35,640 nucleotides of DNA. It comes from Oscillospiraceae bacterium (lineage in GTDB: Bacteria > Bacillota > Clostridia > Oscillospirales > Oscillospiraceae). The translations under genes and the position numbers were made by a program. The notes beneath the pieces are model-generated. The model worked only from the letters and a program-made list of their open reading frames with translations, made no database searches and was not told the origin of the DNA. The stretch is from positions 1 through 35,640 of the forward strand of contig CACWLG010000047.1 of NCBI GenBank assembly GCA_902761635.1, written 5' to 3'. Shown here one piece after another: positions 7,773-15,627 of this stretch. How positions within the stretch are numbered: position 1 is the first letter of the stretch; the number at the start of each line of letters is the position of its first letter.

Positions 7773-10700
7773 ATGGATGAATTTAATCTGGATAACACCG
7801 GGAAATACGATCAGACACGTGCCCGGAAAAAAGACGCGCAGTTTGAGATAGAGCCGCGCAGGTCCCCCCGCCGTGAGCCTGAGGAGAAGGCCGCCTTCCA
7901 CTTCGGCTCCCACACGGATGAGAACGCCGGGGACGAGCTGCCGGAGCTCCCCACCCGATATGACCATGAGTTTTCTTTTTTGGAGGATGAACCGGAGGCA
8001 GAGCTGTCTGCCGACGAGTATGAACCTCCGGCCTCGATCGAGCAGGAGGCGCAGAGCCCGGATGAGCCGGCCGGCGAGTCTGTGTCAGCCGGGAGCGCTG
8101 ATGACATTGTCCACCAGGTGCAGGAGTCGATCGAGACCTCCTATCCCGTTCCGGAGCCGTACATCTCCGTGGAAAGCGCCGAAGACGCGTCCTCTGCCCC
8201 GGTGCGGGAGGACGCTCCGCCGGCCGTGCCGGAGGAGGGCGAATATCTCTCCCGGGACGAGTATGAGCAGCAGGAGCCGGAAGAGACCGGACGCTATGTC
8301 AGCCGTGAGGAGCCGCCGAAAAAGCGGGGCGGCTTTTTCTCCTTCCTGAAAAAGCGCAGCGCCGCACAGCGGGACACCGAAGAGGGCGCTGTGCAGCCCG
8401 AACCTCTCTCCCCCGCGCTCGGCCCGGATGATTATCCCGACAGCGATCCCGCTGCCGAGCCGCCGGAGGAACCCCTCGAAACGCGGGATACCTTTGCCGG
8501 AGAGGAGCCCGATGTGGGCAGGATCTATGAGATCCACAGCGGCAGCCGCGGCAGGGCCGAGCAGGAAGCGCGGGAGCTGATCGCCAGCATGCAGGCCCGG
8601 ACCGGCTCTGTCGGACGACACAGCCGGAGAAGCAGCGCTGACTACCGCGTGGAGCTTGACGACATGCTGGGCATGGACGGCGGCACCGACACCTCCATCC
8701 CTTCCGCTGCACCTGAAGCCGTGTCCGCGTCCGAAGACGGGGAGCCATACGGCTTCAGCCTCGACCAGGCCATGGACTACGACGCGGATGTCAAGGAATA
8801 CCACGCGAGGAACGAGCGGCCCGTCTATCAGCCCGACGTGAAGGAGCCGGAGATCGACGAGCGCTTTCATCTCGGCGGGCAGAGTCCCCGCCAGACCATC
8901 TCCTATGGCAGCAACGAGGTGGATCTGAGCGCGGATGAGGACTATGTCCCCGCCCAGCAGACCGAATACAGCCCGACCCAGTGGACGCCGGATTACGACG
9001 ATCCCCTGGTCGAGCGGCAGGACACGACGGAGCCGCCGCGCAAAAAGCACCGCTCCCTGCTCGGGCGCTTCAAAAAGCCCGCAGCAGCCCAAGAGCCGGT
9101 GCCCGAAGAAGAGCCTGCAAAAGAGCCTGTGCAGGAGCTGCGCGACACCGACGCTGCCCCGGCCGTCTACGCCGTGAGCACTGATGCCCGGGATGACCCG
9201 GATTACCTCGCCGCGCCCGAGAGCATCGACGACGCCGAGGATGAGGATTTTGACGACGACCTCGACGACGACGAGAGCAGCCGCCGCTACCGGGAGTCGG
9301 ACATGTACGCCCCGCCCACCTTCCGCGAATACCTGCTGAGCATTCTGGCCTCCGTGTGGCTCCGGCTGCGCGGCACCGTGCGCGGGCGCACCGCCCAGAC
9401 CATGCAGGACAGCGAGGAGGATCTGGGGCAGGAGCTCACCCCGGCAGAGGCCTCCAAATACTACGGCTCCTTCCTGCGCTCGATGAAATACAGGCTGCGT
9501 ATCAGCGCGGTGGCGCTGGCCGTGCTGCTGTACATATCGCTGGAGATGCCCGTGCCCGGGATGATGAAGTCCCTGCCCACGGCAGCTGCCTTCTGCTTCG
9601 GCATGCAGGCGCTGATCATGCTGCTGTCGCTGGACGTTGTGACGAATGCTCTCAGCAATATGCTGCGCATGCGCTTCGGGGCGGACGGGCTTGTGCTGGT
9701 CTCCTGTCTTTTCAGCGGCATCGACGCCCTGATCGTCGCCCTCTCGAAAACCGCCGCGTGGCACATGCCGCTGTGCGCCATCTCCTCGGCCTGCGTGGTG
9801 GGGCTGCTGCTGGGTTCGTATCTCTCGGCCCGGGGCCTGCGCAAGGCCACCCGCGTGCCCGCCATCGGCAAGCATTTCTTCGCCGTCACGGGTGAGAACA
9901 CACTGGAAAAAGACCAGATCACCCTGCTCAAATCCCTGCGCTCGGTACACGGCTTCGTGCGCCGCACCGAGGAGGCAGGCCCCGACGAGACGCTTTATAA
10001 CCGCCTCGCCCCCATTCTCTTCGTTGTTTCGCTGCTTCTCACGATCATCGTCATGATCGCAAAGAAGAGCTATCCCGAGTTTATCTATATCCTCTCGGCC
10101 CAGCTCTCACTGACCGTCCCCTTCGGCGCGCTGCTCTCCTTCTCGCTGCCCTTCTTCCTCGGTTCGAGCCGCATCTTCAAATTCGGCGCGGCCATTGCCG
10201 GCTGGTCCGGCCTCTGCGACATCGGCGCGAGCAAGAACCTCATCGTCACAGACCGCGACCTCTTTCCGGAGAGCGCCGTCAGCATCGAGAGCGTGCGCAT
10301 CTTCGCCGACGAGGACGCGCAGAAGGTCATCTCCTATGCCGGGTCCATGATGCAGGCCTCCGGCTGCTGCGCCGCGGGCTGCTTCGGCGAGCTTATGCGG
10401 GAGACCGACTCCCCCGCCCGGCCCATCGACGGCTTTGAGGTCATGCCCGGCGGCGGCATGAAGGGCATCATCGAGGGGCACGTAGTCCTCTGCGGAAGCA
10501 CGGATCTGATGCGACTGATGAACGTGCGCATCCCCTTCCGCCTCACGGACAAGACCACGGTGCTGCTGGCCATCGACGGCATCCTCTACGGCATCTTCTC
10601 CCTCAAGTACGAGGGGCAGCCGCAGGTCCGCCGGGCCCTGGTGGATCTCGTGCGCACGGCGCGCCCGCCGGTGTTCGCGGTGCGCGACTTCAACGTCAAT

Positions 10701-11060
10701 CCCGAGATGCTGCACAACACCTTCGACATCGCCACCGACGGCTACGACTTTCCGCCCTATGTCGAGCGCTTCCGCCTGTCCGAGCCCTCGGACGACGCGA
10801 AGGACGAGCGCATCGCCGCCATCCTCTGCAACGAGGGCCTGGCCCCCCTGACGAGTGTGGCAGACATCGGGCGCAGCATGTTCCTCGCCACGAACATCAA
10901 CCTCATCCTGAACGTGATCGCCTCGATCCTGGGTGTGGCGCTGGTGTTCATCCGCTTCCTCACCGCGGGCGCAAATCCCCTGGCAAACCTCTTCCTCTAC
11001 CTCGTGTTCTGGACGCTGCCGGTGCTGCTGGTGAGCTTCTTCGTGAGCGTGAAGCGGTAA
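7773..11060 (+). CDS. large membrane protein: acidic disordered N-terminus plus degenerate P-type ATPase core
   Basis: 1095 residues. Residues 1 to about 515 are low-complexity, acidic and proline-rich with basic patches (EPPKKRGGFFSFLKKR), likely disordered and cytosolic. From about 575 there are several membrane helices. The second half follows the order of a P1-type ATPase: helix with TVPFGA where CPC or xPx sits, then FKFGAAIAGWSGLCDIGASK, then NLIVTDRDLFP, where the phosphorylation motif DKTGT should be (Asp827 kept, KTGT lost), then PGGGMKGIIEGHVVLCGS, as in the nucleotide-binding domain, a degenerate hinge region, and two last helices. I infer a non-pumping relative. The in-frame extension upstream overlaps rlmB; the ATG at 7773 is more likely. 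No known name. Confidence 0.8.
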   Translation: MDEFNLDNTGKYDQTRARKKDAQFEIEPRRSPRREPEEKAAFHFGSHTDENAGDELPELPTRYDHEFSFLEDEPEAELSADEYEPPASIEQEAQSPDEPAGESVSAGSADDIVHQVQESIETSYPVPEPYISVESAEDASSAPVREDAPPAVPEEGEYLSRDEYEQQEPEETGRYVSREEPPKKRGGFFSFLKKRSAAQRDTEEGAVQPEPLSPALGPDDYPDSDPAAEPPEEPLETRDTFAGEEPDVGRIYEIHSGSRGRAEQEARELIASMQARTGSVGRHSRRSSADYRVELDDMLGMDGGTDTSIPSAAPEAVSASEDGEPYGFSLDQAMDYDADVKEYHARNERPVYQPDVKEPEIDERFHLGGQSPRQTISYGSNEVDLSADEDYVPAQQTEYSPTQWTPDYDDPLVERQDTTEPPRKKHRSLLGRFKKPAAAQEPVPEEEPAKEPVQELRDTDAAPAVYAVSTDARDDPDYLAAPESIDDAEDEDFDDDLDDDESSRRYRESDMYAPPTFREYLLSILASVWLRLRGTVRGRTAQTMQDSEEDLGQELTPAEASKYYGSFLRSMKYRLRISAVALAVLLYISLEMPVPGMMKSLPTAAAFCFGMQALIMLLSLDVVTNALSNMLRMRFGADGLVLVSCLFSGIDALIVALSKTAAWHMPLCAISSACVVGLLLGSYLSARGLRKATRVPAIGKHFFAVTGENTLEKDQITLLKSLRSVHGFVRRTEEAGPDETLYNRLAPILFVVSLLLTIIVMIAKKSYPEFIYILSAQLSLTVPFGALLSFSLPFFLGSSRIFKFGAAIAGWSGLCDIGASKNLIVTDRDLFPESAVSIESVRIFADEDAQKVISYAGSMMQASGCCAAGCFGELMRETDSPARPIDGFEVMPGGGMKGIIEGHVVLCGSTDLMRLMNVRIPFRLTDKTTVLLAIDGILYGIFSLKYEGQPQVRRALVDLVRTARPPVFAVRDFNVNPEMLHNTFDIATDGYDFPPYVERFRLSEPSDDAKDERIAAILCNEGLAPLTSVADIGRSMFLATNINLILNVIASILGVALVFIRFLTAGANPLANLFLYLVFWTLPVLLVSFFVSVKR

Positions 11061-11075
11061 AGCTGCATACTGTTC

Positions 11076-11160
11076 TGCAGGGGCCGATGCCCTCATCGGC
11101 CCGAAGCCTTCCGGTTTGAACCGGGGCTCGGGTCGATCCGGGGATCGACCCCTGCGGCGT
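11076..11160. repeat. paired palindromic intergenic element
   Basis: Three hairpins in a row: GGGCCGAT/ATCGGCCC (11081-11102), CCGGTT/AACCGG (11111-11124) and GGTCGATC/GATCGACC (11131-11150). The left end (CTGCAGGGGCCGAT) and the right end (ATCGACCCCTGCGG) are inverted, diverged copies of each other, as in REP/MITE-like elements. The right half recurs at 21004-21033. It may also act as the terminator of the preceding gene, though no T-run is present. Confidence 0.7.
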
Positions 11161-11219
11161 TTATGGGGGCATCCTTGTGATCGCCCTCTGTTTTTCTGAT
11201 TTTCGCGTAAAATTTGCTC

Positions 11220-11248
11220 TTGCCAAGAAAAGCGGCATAGTATATAAT
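11220..11248 (+). promoter_or_regulatory. promoter of the EF-G-like gene
   Basis: TTGCCA, 17 bases, TATAAT (11243-11248). Strong match. It predicts a leader of about 68 bases that carries three TTGAT repeats before the ribosome site. Confidence 0.75.
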
Positions 11249-11322
11249 AAATTGATTGCAAATTGATCATTGATCGCAGATTCACCCACTTTGCATAGAA
11301 TTCAACAGAGAGGAAGCAACAC

Positions 11323-13338
11323 ATGAGCTACGAAACGAAAAACATTCGCAACATCTGCCTGATCGGCCACGGCAACAACGGCAAGACCAGCCTTGCCGAG
11401 AGCATGCTCTACTGCACCGGCGCCATCGACCGCATGGGCAAGGTTGCCGACGGCACCACCGTCTGCGACTACGATCCCGAGGAGACCTCCCGCCAGATCA
11501 CCATCGCGACCTCCATCGCCCCGGTGGACTACAGCGGCATGAAGATCAACGTCCTCGACTGCCCCGGTTACTTCGACTTTGTGGGCGACGTGCTGTGCGC
11601 TCTGCGCGCTGTCGAGTGCGGCGTGATTGTCACCTCCGCCAAGGATACGGCCGACAGCCTCCCCGTCGGCGGCCAGCGCAGCTGGAATTACCTGAAGAAC
11701 GCGAAGCTCCCCGTCATGTTCTGCATCTCCAAGTGCAACGAGGAGCACGGCGATTACTTCAAGGCCCTCGAAACCCTCAAGGGCAAGTACGGCGGCATCA
11801 TCTGCCCCGTCACCATCCCCACCTCCGACGGCAAGGGCGTCATCGACCTCGTGCACAACGTGGCCTACATCACCAAGGGCGCCAAGGTTGAGAAGACCTC
11901 CGTCCCCGCCTCCGACGCGGGCCATGTGGAGGATCTGCGCGCAGAGCTGATGGAAGCTGCCGCAGGCGCCACCGAGGAACTCATGGAGAAGTTCTTCGAG
12001 ACGATGGAGCTTGAAGAGGCCGACATCATTGAAGGTCTCAAGGTCGGCGTGAAGGAGCGCGCTGTCGTTCCCGTGTTCGCCACCGACGCCATGACCAACG
12101 TCGGCACCATCGCCATGCTCCAGGGTATTGCCGACTACTGCCCCGCCCCCGAGGCCAAGAACGACGGCACCCTCGGCTTTGTGTTCAAGACCGTGTCCGA
12201 CAAGTTCGGCAAGTACAGCTTTGTCAAGATCCTCTCCGGCAAGATCACGGCCGGCATGTCTCTCCGGAACGTCCGCGCCTCCTCCACCGATAAGCTCGGC
12301 CGCCTGTACACCATGTGCGGCAAGAAGAGCACCGAGGTCACCGAGGCCTGCTGCGGCGACATCGTGGCCATCGGCAAGATGGACTGGAAGACCGGCGACA
12401 CCGTCACCGATTCCAAGGACGACATCGAGCTTCCCGCCATCGAGATCCCCGAACCCTGCTACTCCATGTGCATCGCGCCCAAGACCAAGGGCCAGGACGA
12501 CAAGGTCGCAGGCGGTCTCAACAAGCTCGGTGAAGAGGATATCTCCTTCACCCTCGTCAACAACGCCGAGACCCATCAGATGGTCATCTCCGGCGCAGGC
12601 GACATCCAGATCGGCGTTCTCTGCTCCAAGCTCAAGAATCTCTACAACGTGGATACCGAGCTCAAGCCCGCCCGCGTTGCCTACCGCGAAAAGATCAAGG
12701 GCCGCGTCGAGGCCCACGGCCGCCACAAGAAGCAGTCCGGCGGTTCCGGTCAGTTCGGTGACGTCTGGGTCCGCTTCGAGCCCCAGGATGAGCAGGACGA
12801 CATGATCTTTGCCGAGGAAGTCTTCGGCGGCTCCGTCCCCAAGAACTTCTTCCCCTCCGTCGAAAAGGGCCTGCGCAACGCCGTGCAGAAGGGCGTGCTT
12901 GCCGGTTACCCGCTGGTCGGCCTGAAGGCCACCCTGTACGACGGCTCCTACCACCCCGTCGACTCCAACGATATGGCCTTCCAGACCGCTGCCCGTCTTG
13001 CCTACCAGGACGGCATCCCCAAGGCCAAGCCCACCATCCTTGAGCCGATCGGCCAGCTCTTCGTCACCGTGCCCGACGAGTTCCAGGGCGCCATCATCGG
13101 CGACATCAACTCCAAGCGCCGCGGAACCATGATGGGCTCCATGCCCGCCGAGGACGGCATGACCACCATCGAGGCCGAGGTCCCCATGGCAGAGATGAGC
13201 TCCTACACCATCGACCTGCGCTCCATGACCCAGGGCGCCGGCTCCTTCACCTGCAAGTTTGTGCGTTACGAGGAAGCCCCCGGCAACGTCCAGCAGAAGG
13301 TCATCGAGGAAGCCAAGGCTCTGGCCGAGCAGGAGTAA
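11323..13338 (+). CDS. elongation factor G paralogue (EF-G-like GTPase)
   Basis: 671 residues with the full EF-G domain order: GTPase, barrel, then domains III-V (SGGSGQFGDVWVRFEP in domain IV, SKRRGTMMGS in domain V). The P-loop is GHGNNGKTS (15-23). Two GTPase motifs differ from translational EF-G: switch II is DCPGYFDF (79-86), with Tyr where the catalytic His of DTPGH is, and the guanine-binding NKxD is SKCN (136-139). Tyr at that site is known in the EF-G2/FusA2 group; the NKxD loss is more unusual. I therefore call it a paralogue, not the main fusA. GAGGAA lies upstream of the ATG. Codon use is very biased to C-ending codons, which suggests high expression. Confidence 0.9.
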   Translation: MSYETKNIRNICLIGHGNNGKTSLAESMLYCTGAIDRMGKVADGTTVCDYDPEETSRQITIATSIAPVDYSGMKINVLDCPGYFDFVGDVLCALRAVECGVIVTSAKDTADSLPVGGQRSWNYLKNAKLPVMFCISKCNEEHGDYFKALETLKGKYGGIICPVTIPTSDGKGVIDLVHNVAYITKGAKVEKTSVPASDAGHVEDLRAELMEAAAGATEELMEKFFETMELEEADIIEGLKVGVKERAVVPVFATDAMTNVGTIAMLQGIADYCPAPEAKNDGTLGFVFKTVSDKFGKYSFVKILSGKITAGMSLRNVRASSTDKLGRLYTMCGKKSTEVTEACCGDIVAIGKMDWKTGDTVTDSKDDIELPAIEIPEPCYSMCIAPKTKGQDDKVAGGLNKLGEEDISFTLVNNAETHQMVISGAGDIQIGVLCSKLKNLYNVDTELKPARVAYREKIKGRVEAHGRHKKQSGGSGQFGDVWVRFEPQDEQDDMIFAEEVFGGSVPKNFFPSVEKGLRNAVQKGVLAGYPLVGLKATLYDGSYHPVDSNDMAFQTAARLAYQDGIPKAKPTILEPIGQLFVTVPDEFQGAIIGDINSKRRGTMMGSMPAEDGMTTIEAEVPMAEMSSYTIDLRSMTQGAGSFTCKFVRYEEAPGNVQQKVIEEAKALAEQE

Positions 13339-13357
13339 TTTGATTCTATAACCGTTC

Positions 13358-13393
13358 AGTTGGGCGGCCCTTGGGCCGCCCAACTTTATAAAG
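13358..13393 (+). terminator. terminator of the EF-G-like gene
   Basis: AGTTGGGCGGCC-CTTG-GGCCGCCCAACT, a 12-bp perfect stem 20 bases after the stop, followed by TTATAAAG. The short T-run makes it a moderate terminator. Confidence 0.7.
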
Positions 13394-13405
13394 TGAGGGT
13401 TTATC

Positions 13406-14236
13406 ATGAAAAGCAGGCTATCCAACGCGAAAAATCTGATCTGGGCAACGGCGATCCTGATCTGCCTGCTGGCACTGCTTCTGGGTCTGATCTTCTCCAT
13501 GTCACGCAAAAGCCAGGGTAAGCGGGAGGAGGGCACCATCGTGCTCGGCCAGATCGACAGGAACAGACAGGCGGCGGATATGTCCCTTGTCGGTCTTGAC
13601 ACGCCGAACGCAAAGACGCTGATTCCCCTGCCGGAGAACAGCAAGGGCAATCTTGAGAGCGTGTTCGGTATGACCTTCCTTTGTGACAAGACCATCCTCG
13701 GCCTGCGCAATTACGCCACCCAGTATGCCGACGGCCTCACCGCGCAGATCTGGACCGACGACGGCAGCGGTCTGCGGGCCAAGGACGCCGCAGAGTCCCC
13801 CATCGTGTTTGTGGATGGCTCGCTTATCCGCGCTGCCGACGCCGCCATGGTTACCCGGCCGAAGGCGATGGTGCTCTATCTCGGCGGCGACGGGCTTGCC
13901 GAGACCACGCAGCAGGAGTTTATCGACGGCTACACGCGCCTCATTGAGAGCATTCGCGAAGCCTCCCCCAGCACAAAGGTCGTCGTCTGCTCCATCGGCT
14001 CCATCAGCTCCAACTATCAGGGCGGGGACGGTTTGACCACCCAGCTCATCGCCAGCGCCAACGCCTGGATCCGGCAGGTCTGCGTCAACACCGGTGCCTA
14101 CTATGCCGATATTGCCTCCATCGTCAACGATGAGTACGGCTACCTCTCCGACACCTTCCTTACCCCGGATGGGCGAAGCATCGCCGCGGCAGGCATCGCG
14201 CTGATCGCAGATTACTTCCGCTTCCATTACATCTAA
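13406..14236 (+). CDS. membrane-anchored SGNH/GDSL-hydrolase-like protein, catalytic residues apparently lost
   Basis: 276 residues: an N-terminal anchor (WATAILICLLALLLGLIF, about 13-30), then an extracytoplasmic domain with the SGNH layout: block I position TFLCDKTILGL (GDS replaced by CDK), block III position VLYLGGDGL, TTQQEFIDGYTRLIESIREASPSTKVVVCS, as in GDSL lipases/acyltransferases, and block V position SDTFLTPDGRSIAAAGIALIADYF (DxxH replaced by DTFL). The fold call is fair; activity is doubtful. GAGGG lies eight bases before the ATG. In known relatives such anchored SGNH domains act on cell-wall polymers, but none is shown here. Confidence 0.65.
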   Translation: MKSRLSNAKNLIWATAILICLLALLLGLIFSMSRKSQGKREEGTIVLGQIDRNRQAADMSLVGLDTPNAKTLIPLPENSKGNLESVFGMTFLCDKTILGLRNYATQYADGLTAQIWTDDGSGLRAKDAAESPIVFVDGSLIRAADAAMVTRPKAMVLYLGGDGLAETTQQEFIDGYTRLIESIREASPSTKVVVCSIGSISSNYQGGDGLTTQLIASANAWIRQVCVNTGAYYADIASIVNDEYGYLSDTFLTPDGRSIAAAGIALIADYFRFHYI

Positions 14237-14238
14237 GG

Positions 14239-14282
14239 AAACACTGAATAAATCGCCGCATTCGGCCTGCCGGTGTTTTTTC
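14239..14282 (+). terminator. probable terminator after the SGNH-like gene
   Basis: An outer stem AAACAC/GTGTTT with an inner GCCG/CGGC hairpin, followed by TTTTTT. It would end the upstream transcript before the metNIQ promoter. Imperfect pairing, so moderate confidence. Confidence 0.45.
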
Positions 14283-14347
14283 GGTTTTGTGCAATATTCT
14301 CAGCTTCGGAAAAACCTGCTGTGCCTGACATGGTAATGTTCACAATT

Positions 14348-14382
14348 CTGTCGCGCCCTGCTTGACAGTCGGGGCGCGACAG
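14348..14382. promoter_or_regulatory. perfect inverted repeat over the metNIQ promoter
   Basis: CTGTCGCGCCC (14348-14358) and GGGCGCGACAG (14372-14382), an 11/11 inverted repeat with a 13-base centre. The -35 hexamer lies in the centre and the right arm fills the spacer. This is the arrangement of a repressor operator; no T-run follows, so it is not a terminator. Confidence 0.6.
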
Positions 14383-14391
14383 GTCTATAAT
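14362..14391 (+). promoter_or_regulatory. promoter of the metNIQ leader transcript
   Basis: TTGACA (14362-14367), 18 bases, TATAAT (14386-14391): both hexamers are perfect consensus. Start of transcription is expected near 14398, about 26 bases before the leader peptide ATG. Confidence 0.85.
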
Positions 14392-14423
14392 GCACGCATA
14401 CTCAAGGAAGGGGCAAAGTCACC

Positions 14424-14528
14424 ATGCGTCGTTTCGCTGCTGTCAACTGCATGATGATGGAGATGTACATGTGCGGCATGTGCAAGATGATGCACGCCCA
14501 AAACTCTCCGTGTTCTCTTTCTGCTTGA
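14424..14528 (+). CDS. methionine-rich leader peptide upstream of metN
   Basis: A 34-codon frame, ATG at 14424 and TGA at 14526-14528, with AAGGAAGGGG as ribosome site ten bases upstream. Residues 9-23 read CMMMEMYMCGMCKMM: 8 Met in 14 residues (10-23), plus three Cys in 9-20 and a His at 24. Met is normally about 2-3% of residues, so this density is striking. The stop lies 20 bases before the base of an intrinsic terminator stem, and metN follows. I read it as the sensing peptide of a ribosome-mediated attenuator: low charged tRNA-Met stalls the ribosome on the Met codons and allows read-through into the methionine transporter. The alternative is a Met/Cys/His-rich metal-binding peptide, which the terminator and the metN context make less likely. 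Confidence 0.82.
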   Translation: MRRFAAVNCMMMEMYMCGMCKMMHAQNSPCSLSA

Positions 14529-14560
14529 TCGCATACACGCGTTTCAATCAGGTTCGGAAA
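14518..14560 (+). promoter_or_regulatory. candidate antiterminator pairing in the metNIQ leader
   Basis: TTTCTGCTTGAT (14518-14529), which includes the leader stop codon, can pair with ATCAGGT-(TC)-GGAAA (14547-14560): seven pairs, a two-base bulge, then five pairs, with three G-U pairs in all. This uses up the left arm of the terminator. A ribosome at the stop codon would cover 14518-14529 and free the terminator; one stalled at the Met codons (up to 14492) would not. Drawn by eye, energies not calculated. Confidence 0.5.
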
Positions 14561-14593
14561 ACGATGGGAGTTTTTCCGGACCTGTTTTTGTTT
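14549..14593 (+). terminator. intrinsic terminator between leader peptide and metN (attenuator)
   Basis: CAGGTTCGGAAAA (14549-14561) pairs with TTTTCCGGACCTG (14572-14584) over 13 positions with a single G-U pair, ten-base loop, followed directly by TTTTTGTTT. It stands between its own promoter and metN with no other promoter seen after it, so it must be passed to express metNIQ. Confidence 0.85.
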
Positions 14594-14637
14594 CATGCCA
14601 TCGCTTATTTGGAGATATGAGAGGATAGAATGAATAG

Positions 14638-15627
14638 ATGATTGAGATAAAGAATCTTTGCAAGACCTATTCTTCCGCCTCCGGGGATGTGGAAGCGCTG
14701 CGCGACATCAACCTCACGATCGAGGACGGGGAGATTTTCGGCATCATCGGCCTGTCCGGCGCCGGCAAGAGCACCCTGGTCCGCTGCATCAACCTTCTGG
14801 AGCGGCCCACCTCCGGCAGTGTCATCATCGACGAACAGGACATCACCGTCCTCCCCCGGCCGGAGCTTTTGAAAATGCGCCGCAGCATTTCGATGATCTT
14901 CCAGGGCTTCAATCTGCTCGAGCAGCGCAGTGTCCTGCGCAATGTCACCTTCCCGCTGGAGATTTCCGGGGTGAAGGGACAGGCCGCAAAGCAGAAGGCC
15001 ATGGAGCTTTTGAAGGTCGTCGGACTTGAAGAGAAGGCGGCGGCCTATCCCGCGCAGCTTTCCGGCGGACAGAAGCAGCGTGTCGCCATTGCGCGCGCCC
15101 TCGCCTCCGATCCGCGCTACCTGCTGTGTGACGAGGCCACCTCAGCCCTCGACCCGAACACCACCCGTTCTATCCTGGAGCTGCTGCGCAGCATCAATGA
15201 GAAGATGGGCGTAACGATCATCGTCATCACCCACGAGATGAAGGTCATCGACCAGATCTGCGACCGGGTGGCCGTCATCGACCAGAGCCGCATCGCAGAA
15301 TCCGGCAAGGTGAGTGACGTGTTTGCCAATCCCCAGTCCCAGATCGCGCGCGAGCTGATCCTCCCGCAGGACCGCACCGCCATTGAGACCAGCGGTGGCA
15401 AGAAAATCCGCATCATCTTCGACGGCATGCAGTCCAAGGAGCCGGTCATCTCCAACATGACGCTCGACTGCCAGGTACCGGTCAACATCATGTTCGCCGA
15501 CACAAAGGACTTTGACGGCATCGTTTACGGACACATGATCATCGAGCTGCCCACCGATGCGCATCAGGCCGAGAAGGTCATCGCCTGGCTTAAAAACAGC
15601 GACGTCAAGTGGAAGGAGGAAGACTGA
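14638..15627 (+). CDS. metN: methionine ABC transporter, ATP-binding protein MetN
   Basis: 329 residues. ABC ATPase with Walker A GLSGAGKST (about 38-46), Q-loop, signature LSGGQKQRVAIARAL, Walker B YLLCDEATSALD and H-loop ITHE. Residues about 255-329 form the C-terminal NIL/ACT-like domain that binds methionine and inhibits transport when the cell is replete, which is the mark of MetN rather than other ABC ATPases. The N-terminus MIEIKNLCKTY is canonical for MetN. AGAGGA lies about 12 bases upstream, a little far. Stop overlaps the metI start by one base. Confidence 0.95.
   Translation: MIEIKNLCKTYSSASGDVEALRDINLTIEDGEIFGIIGLSGAGKSTLVRCINLLERPTSGSVIIDEQDITVLPRPELLKMRRSISMIFQGFNLLEQRSVLRNVTFPLEISGVKGQAAKQKAMELLKVVGLEEKAAAYPAQLSGGQKQRVAIARALASDPRYLLCDEATSALDPNTTRSILELLRSINEKMGVTIIVITHEMKVIDQICDRVAVIDQSRIAESGKVSDVFANPQSQIARELILPQDRTAIETSGGKKIRIIFDGMQSKEPVISNMTLDCQVPVNIMFADTKDFDGIVYGHMIIELPTDAHQAEKVIAWLKNSDVKWKEED

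Noticed and set aside
9870-9925. TGEN (residues 706-709) as a true TGES actuator loop of the P-type-like protein
   Set aside because: Too little sequence lies between the helices to hold an actuator domain, so the match may be chance; not used as evidence.
11302-13710. 802-codon minus-strand frame opposite the EF-G-like gene
   Set aside because: An antisense shadow caused by the strong C-ending codon bias of that gene; sequence is Gly/Val/Asp/His-rich without motifs.
14390-14620. 76-codon plus-strand frame covering the metN leader
   Set aside because: It is in another frame from the Met-rich peptide, has no ribosome site, and runs through the terminator; a shadow.
14236-14638. S-box (SAM-I) or T-box riboswitch before metN
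   Set aside because: I looked for the conserved SAM-I core and for the T-box AGGGTGGNACCGCG-type sequence and saw neither; the leader is explained by the Met-rich frame and terminator.
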